This document shows, one piece after another, positions 6,192 to 8,476 of a stretch of DNA of 8,476 bases; positions within the stretch are counted from its first letter, which is position 1; every line of letters begins with the position of its first letter. The notes under the pieces were generated by a model. That model saw only the letters and a list, made by a program, of their open reading frames with translations. It had not been told where the DNA came from and searched no databases. Origin of the DNA: Caldisericota bacterium (GTDB taxonomy: Bacteria; Caldisericota; Caldisericia; Cryosericales; Cryosericaceae); NCBI GenBank assembly GCA_026390215.1, contig JAPLGJ010000226.1, positions 1-8,476 of the forward strand, given 5' to 3'. A program made the translations under genes and the position numbers.

Positions 6192-7661
6192 TCATATTGA
6201 GAAGATAAGTGTCTTCACCGAAAGAGAAACGAGACGATCTCCCAGCATCGATTGACCAATGTCAATATAGTCCCCTTCTGTCAACGTGACCTCATCGATC
6301 GAGAGCACCTTGAACTGGGGTAACCCGGCGCTTACGACCTGTCCCAATGCCTTGCCCAGGTCGCGCTCTGTCACCAGAATCAGTGGAATACTCGGCGAAA
6401 TGTGCTTGCTGGCAAACGCCTCGATGCCGCGCCCCAGGTTCTTCAGGTCGTCATAGCAGTCCACTCCGGATAGGTCGACGGCGAGAGCGACTCGATCCTT
6501 TGCAGGGTCGAGGTCCCAGCGACTGTACCCGTCCAAAATCGCCCTGGTCAGCGCCTGCTCGTCGGGAATGCCGTCGAACATCGGTCTGACGACTGGGACA
6601 TTACGCATGGGCAGCTCCTTGGGGGCAACCCATATGGTCATGCCACTCAACGTGATCGTCTCGTGGCTTGCACCCATAACTGTGGCGCGCTCGGTGTGGA
6701 GAGGCTTGAGGACACTCCACTCCTTCACGCGCGGATGATTCCGCAGTTCCTCGCCCATCAGGGGTCCGATGTCGCCGTACACTGCAACGTCCTGGATCGT
6801 CCTGATCGGCTTCGTGTCATAGTAGAAGTCTGCCACGCCGCCGGAAAAGAAGATCGTCGTGTCGGTGACCGGACGCGACAAAGGAGCCGTCTCCATGAGG
6901 TCACGCGCCATCTGTGACACCTGTCCGGACAGCGCCTCGACAATGAGATCGGTCATCAGGCATGCCACCTTCCGCAGCACTTCCATGGAAGCAACATCCC
7001 CCACTTTCAGGTCGACGTCGAGATGGTTCAGCATCTTCTGGCCGCTCTTCGTGATATGCTTGACGACACCAGACGCCTGATCGACCTGGATATGGCGCCC
7101 ACCAATGGAAAGCACGACCGTGTCCATCAGGTCTCCCTGGTGAAAGACCGCGATGTTGGTCGTGCCACCGCCGATGTCGACGTTCGTGCCCCAGGAAAAA
7201 TGCTCGGACGTCCATGCCGCGGCGCCTGACCCTCGCCCTGCAAGGTGAGCTTCAAGGCTGGGGCCCGCGACAGTCGATACGAAGTCACCGGCGAGCGGCG
7301 CCACGATGTTCAGGACCCTCTCTGCGTTCCGACTCTTGGCTGCCTCCCCAGTGATGATGACTGCACCGGTGTCGATCTGGTCCGGCGTGAACCCTGCTTC
7401 CTTGTAGTCTGCCCACAAGATCTTCTCGAGCTCATCAACGTCCACGAGCCCGTCGTGGTCGATGGGGGTGAAATGGACATCGCTCTGATACAGGACGTCC
7501 TTCTTGGCCACTTGTGCTCTCGGCTTGCGCGCCGGGCCGTACCTTGCCTGCGGCATCCTGCTGAGTGTCGCCGTCTCGGCGACCAGCAACTTCGAGATGA
7601 CAATCTGCGTGGTCGTGGTCCCGATATCTATTCCCACGCTGATGAGTTCGACTGATGCCAT
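6192..7661 (-). CDS. eutA: EutA, ethanolamine ammonia-lyase reactivating factor
   Basis: Chaperone-like ATPase of 489 residues that swaps damaged, tightly bound cobalamin out of ethanolamine ammonia-lyase so the enzyme can take up fresh adenosylcobalamin. It belongs to the actin/Hsp70-like ATPase fold: phosphate-1 motif GIDIGTTTTQIVIS (10-23), phosphate-2 motif NVDIGGGTTNIAVF (160-173) and an adenosine-binding FFSGGVADF segment (271-279). Further EutA-type blocks are TGAVIITGEAAKSRNAERV (98-116), FVSTVAGPSLEAHLAGRGSG (127-146) and GASHETITLSG (330-340). ATG 7661-7659 has GGAGG seven bases upstream, and that site directly follows the stop of the HhH-tailed shell gene, leaving 13 bases between the two. 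Being next to eutB makes the assignment to the ethanolamine rather than the diol dehydratase system clear. No truncation is visible. Confidence 0.96.
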   Translation of the reverse strand: MASVELISVGIDIGTTTTQIVISKLLVAETATLSRMPQARYGPARKPRAQVAKKDVLYQSDVHFTPIDHDGLVDVDELEKILWADYKEAGFTPDQIDTGAVIITGEAAKSRNAERVLNIVAPLAGDFVSTVAGPSLEAHLAGRGSGAAAWTSEHFSWGTNVDIGGGTTNIAVFHQGDLMDTVVLSIGGRHIQVDQASGVVKHITKSGQKMLNHLDVDLKVGDVASMEVLRKVACLMTDLIVEALSGQVSQMARDLMETAPLSRPVTDTTIFFSGGVADFYYDTKPIRTIQDVAVYGDIGPLMGEELRNHPRVKEWSVLKPLHTERATVMGASHETITLSGMTIWVAPKELPMRNVPVVRPMFDGIPDEQALTRAILDGYSRWDLDPAKDRVALAVDLSGVDCYDDLKNLGRGIEAFASKHISPSIPLILVTERDLGKALGQVVSAGLPQFKVLSIDEVTLTEGDYIDIGQSMLGDRLVSLSVKTLIFSI

Positions 7662-7674
7662 TGCTCTGCCTCCG

Positions 7675-8475
7675 CTACTTTTCCGACTTCCGGCTGTTCT
7701 TTCTGGGAGAGTTCTTCTCGTCGACGTACAGGTGGTCTTTGAGCGAGGTCACAAGAGTTCTTTTCGCCCCCTGGACCTTCTTGAGTTCCTCGACCGAGTT
7801 GAATAGCCCCTGCTGTCTACGGAACTCGACGATGCGTTCGGCCAGTGCGGGGCCAACGCCCGGCAACGTGTCCAGCTGCTCGGCGCTCGCCGTGTTCAGA
7901 TTCAGGCGTCGCACCGGCGTCTCGCGTGTCACCCCAGGAGGCACGCCTGGAAGCCCAACAGGAGTGAGGGGCTTTACGATGGGTGTTTCCGCAACCCGGA
8001 TGACAGGAGTTGAGAGTCGTACCTCAGCAAGTCCAATCGCAGCGTCAGAAGCGGTGTCCGAGAACACAGGAGCCACCGGTACGTTCGATTCCAACAGCCG
8101 GGCTGCTCTTGCTTCACGTGTCACGGGCACAGAAACCTCACCCGGCGCGGGAGACGCTCCCTCGCTGGCCGGCAGGCCAAGATTCCTGCTCATGTTGCCG
8201 ATGATCATGTCGGTGTCTCTGTCGGGGCGCGCAATCACGTGGATGGATACGATCTCGCCCACGCGTCGGGCTGCTGCTGCTCCTGCGTCGGTGGCAGCCT
8301 TCACGGCGCCCACGTCACCACGCACGACGACAGTAACCAGACCGTCTCCAGAGTATCCTTTGCCGATGAGGCGTACATTGGCTGACTTGACCATGGCGTC
8401 AGCTGCTTCAATGGCGCCGACAAGCCCCCTGGTTTCGATCATGCCAAGTGCTGTCAGCTTCTCGTTCTCAGGCAT
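7675..8475 (-). CDS. BMC-H shell protein fused to a ComEA-like helix-hairpin-helix domain (EutK-like architecture)
   Basis: A 266-residue fusion. Residues 7-92 are a complete BMC-H domain (ALGMIETRGLVGAIEAAD, pore loop KGYSGDG at 39-45, VVVRGDVGAVKAATDAGAAAA, SIHVIARP). Residues 93-188 form a long low-complexity linker rich in Pro, Val, Ala and Thr, with a possible helix at 118-130. Residues 190-251 match the ComEA-type double helix-hairpin-helix domain: LNLNTASAEQLDTLPGVG (191-208), AERIVEFRRQQG (212-223), then FNSVEELKKVQG and a degenerate second hairpin (QGAKRTLVTSL). A basic tail, DEKNSPRKNSRKSEK, ends the protein. ComEA-type HhH domains usually bind DNA without sequence preference. E. 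coli EutK likewise joins one BMC domain to a small nucleic-acid-binding-like domain, but that is helix-turn-helix, so this may be a parallel design. The ATG lies one base from the window edge; its ribosome site is not visible and a start further upstream cannot be excluded. Confidence 0.9.
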   Translation of the reverse strand: MPENEKLTALGMIETRGLVGAIEAADAMVKSANVRLIGKGYSGDGLVTVVVRGDVGAVKAATDAGAAAARRVGEIVSIHVIARPDRDTDMIIGNMSRNLGLPASEGASPAPGEVSVPVTREARAARLLESNVPVAPVFSDTASDAAIGLAEVRLSTPVIRVAETPIVKPLTPVGLPGVPPGVTRETPVRRLNLNTASAEQLDTLPGVGPALAERIVEFRRQQGLFNSVEELKKVQGAKRTLVTSLKDHLYVDEKNSPRKNSRKSEK

Positions 8476-8476
8476 G

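Noticed and set aside
3879..6200. 773-codon open frame on the plus strand opposite eutC and eutB
   Set aside because: It is codon-for-codon the reverse complement of eutC and eutB. Plus-strand stops would need TTA, CTA or TCA codons in those genes, which they avoid. The translation is low-complexity Val/Leu/Asp-rich with no recognisable domain.
1..8476. CRISPR array, tRNA/rRNA gene, insertion sequence or cobalamin riboswitch
   Set aside because: No spaced direct repeats, no tRNA-like or rRNA segments, no transposase frame or terminal repeats, and no gap long enough for a full cobalamin riboswitch were seen.

Overview
The window is a stretch of one ethanolamine-utilisation (eut) bacterial microcompartment operon. 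All genes lie on the minus strand, so transcription runs from the right edge (8476) to the left edge (1). In transcription order they are: a BMC-H shell protein fused to a ComEA-like helix-hairpin-helix domain, eutA, eutB, eutC, eutL, an AdhE-type acetylating aldehyde dehydrogenase in the eutE role, eutM, and eutH, which is cut by the left edge. Calls rest on recognisable family sequence: the EutB active-site residues fall at the same numbers as in the E. coli enzyme, and EutA, EutC, EutL and EutH align along their length with known members.

The host is a bacterium of moderately high GC. Codon third positions are GC-rich, and TTA, CTA and TCA codons are absent from eutB and eutC, which leaves very long spurious antisense frames. 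Strong AGGAGG-type ribosome sites precede most genes. The AdhE-like aldehyde dehydrogenase and the A-B-C-L order recall eut loci of Firmicutes type, but I cannot name a phylum and an uncultivated lineage is possible.

Region by region: 8475-4797 holds the HhH-tailed shell gene, eutA, eutB and eutC, packed with 12-15 bp gaps in which each stop codon abuts the next ribosome site. From 3777 to 3929 there is a 153 bp gap with a strong inverted repeat and a coding-like frame lacking a start codon. eutL follows (3776-3105), then an 89 bp gap with a 10 bp hairpin, then eutE and eutM close together. A 146 bp gap with an orphan ribosome site and possible gene remnant separates eutM from eutH.

Working model: EutH brings ethanolamine into the cell. 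EutBC, with adenosylcobalamin, splits it into acetaldehyde and ammonia, and EutA reactivates the damaged enzyme. The aldehyde dehydrogenase converts acetaldehyde to acetyl-CoA inside a protein shell built from EutM, EutL and the HhH-tailed protein. No vertex protein (EutN), alcohol dehydrogenase, phosphotransacetylase, cobalamin adenosyltransferase or regulator is encoded here; they may lie outside the window. The most unusual items are the BMC-HhH fusion and the encapsulation-like tail at the C-terminus of the aldehyde dehydrogenase.
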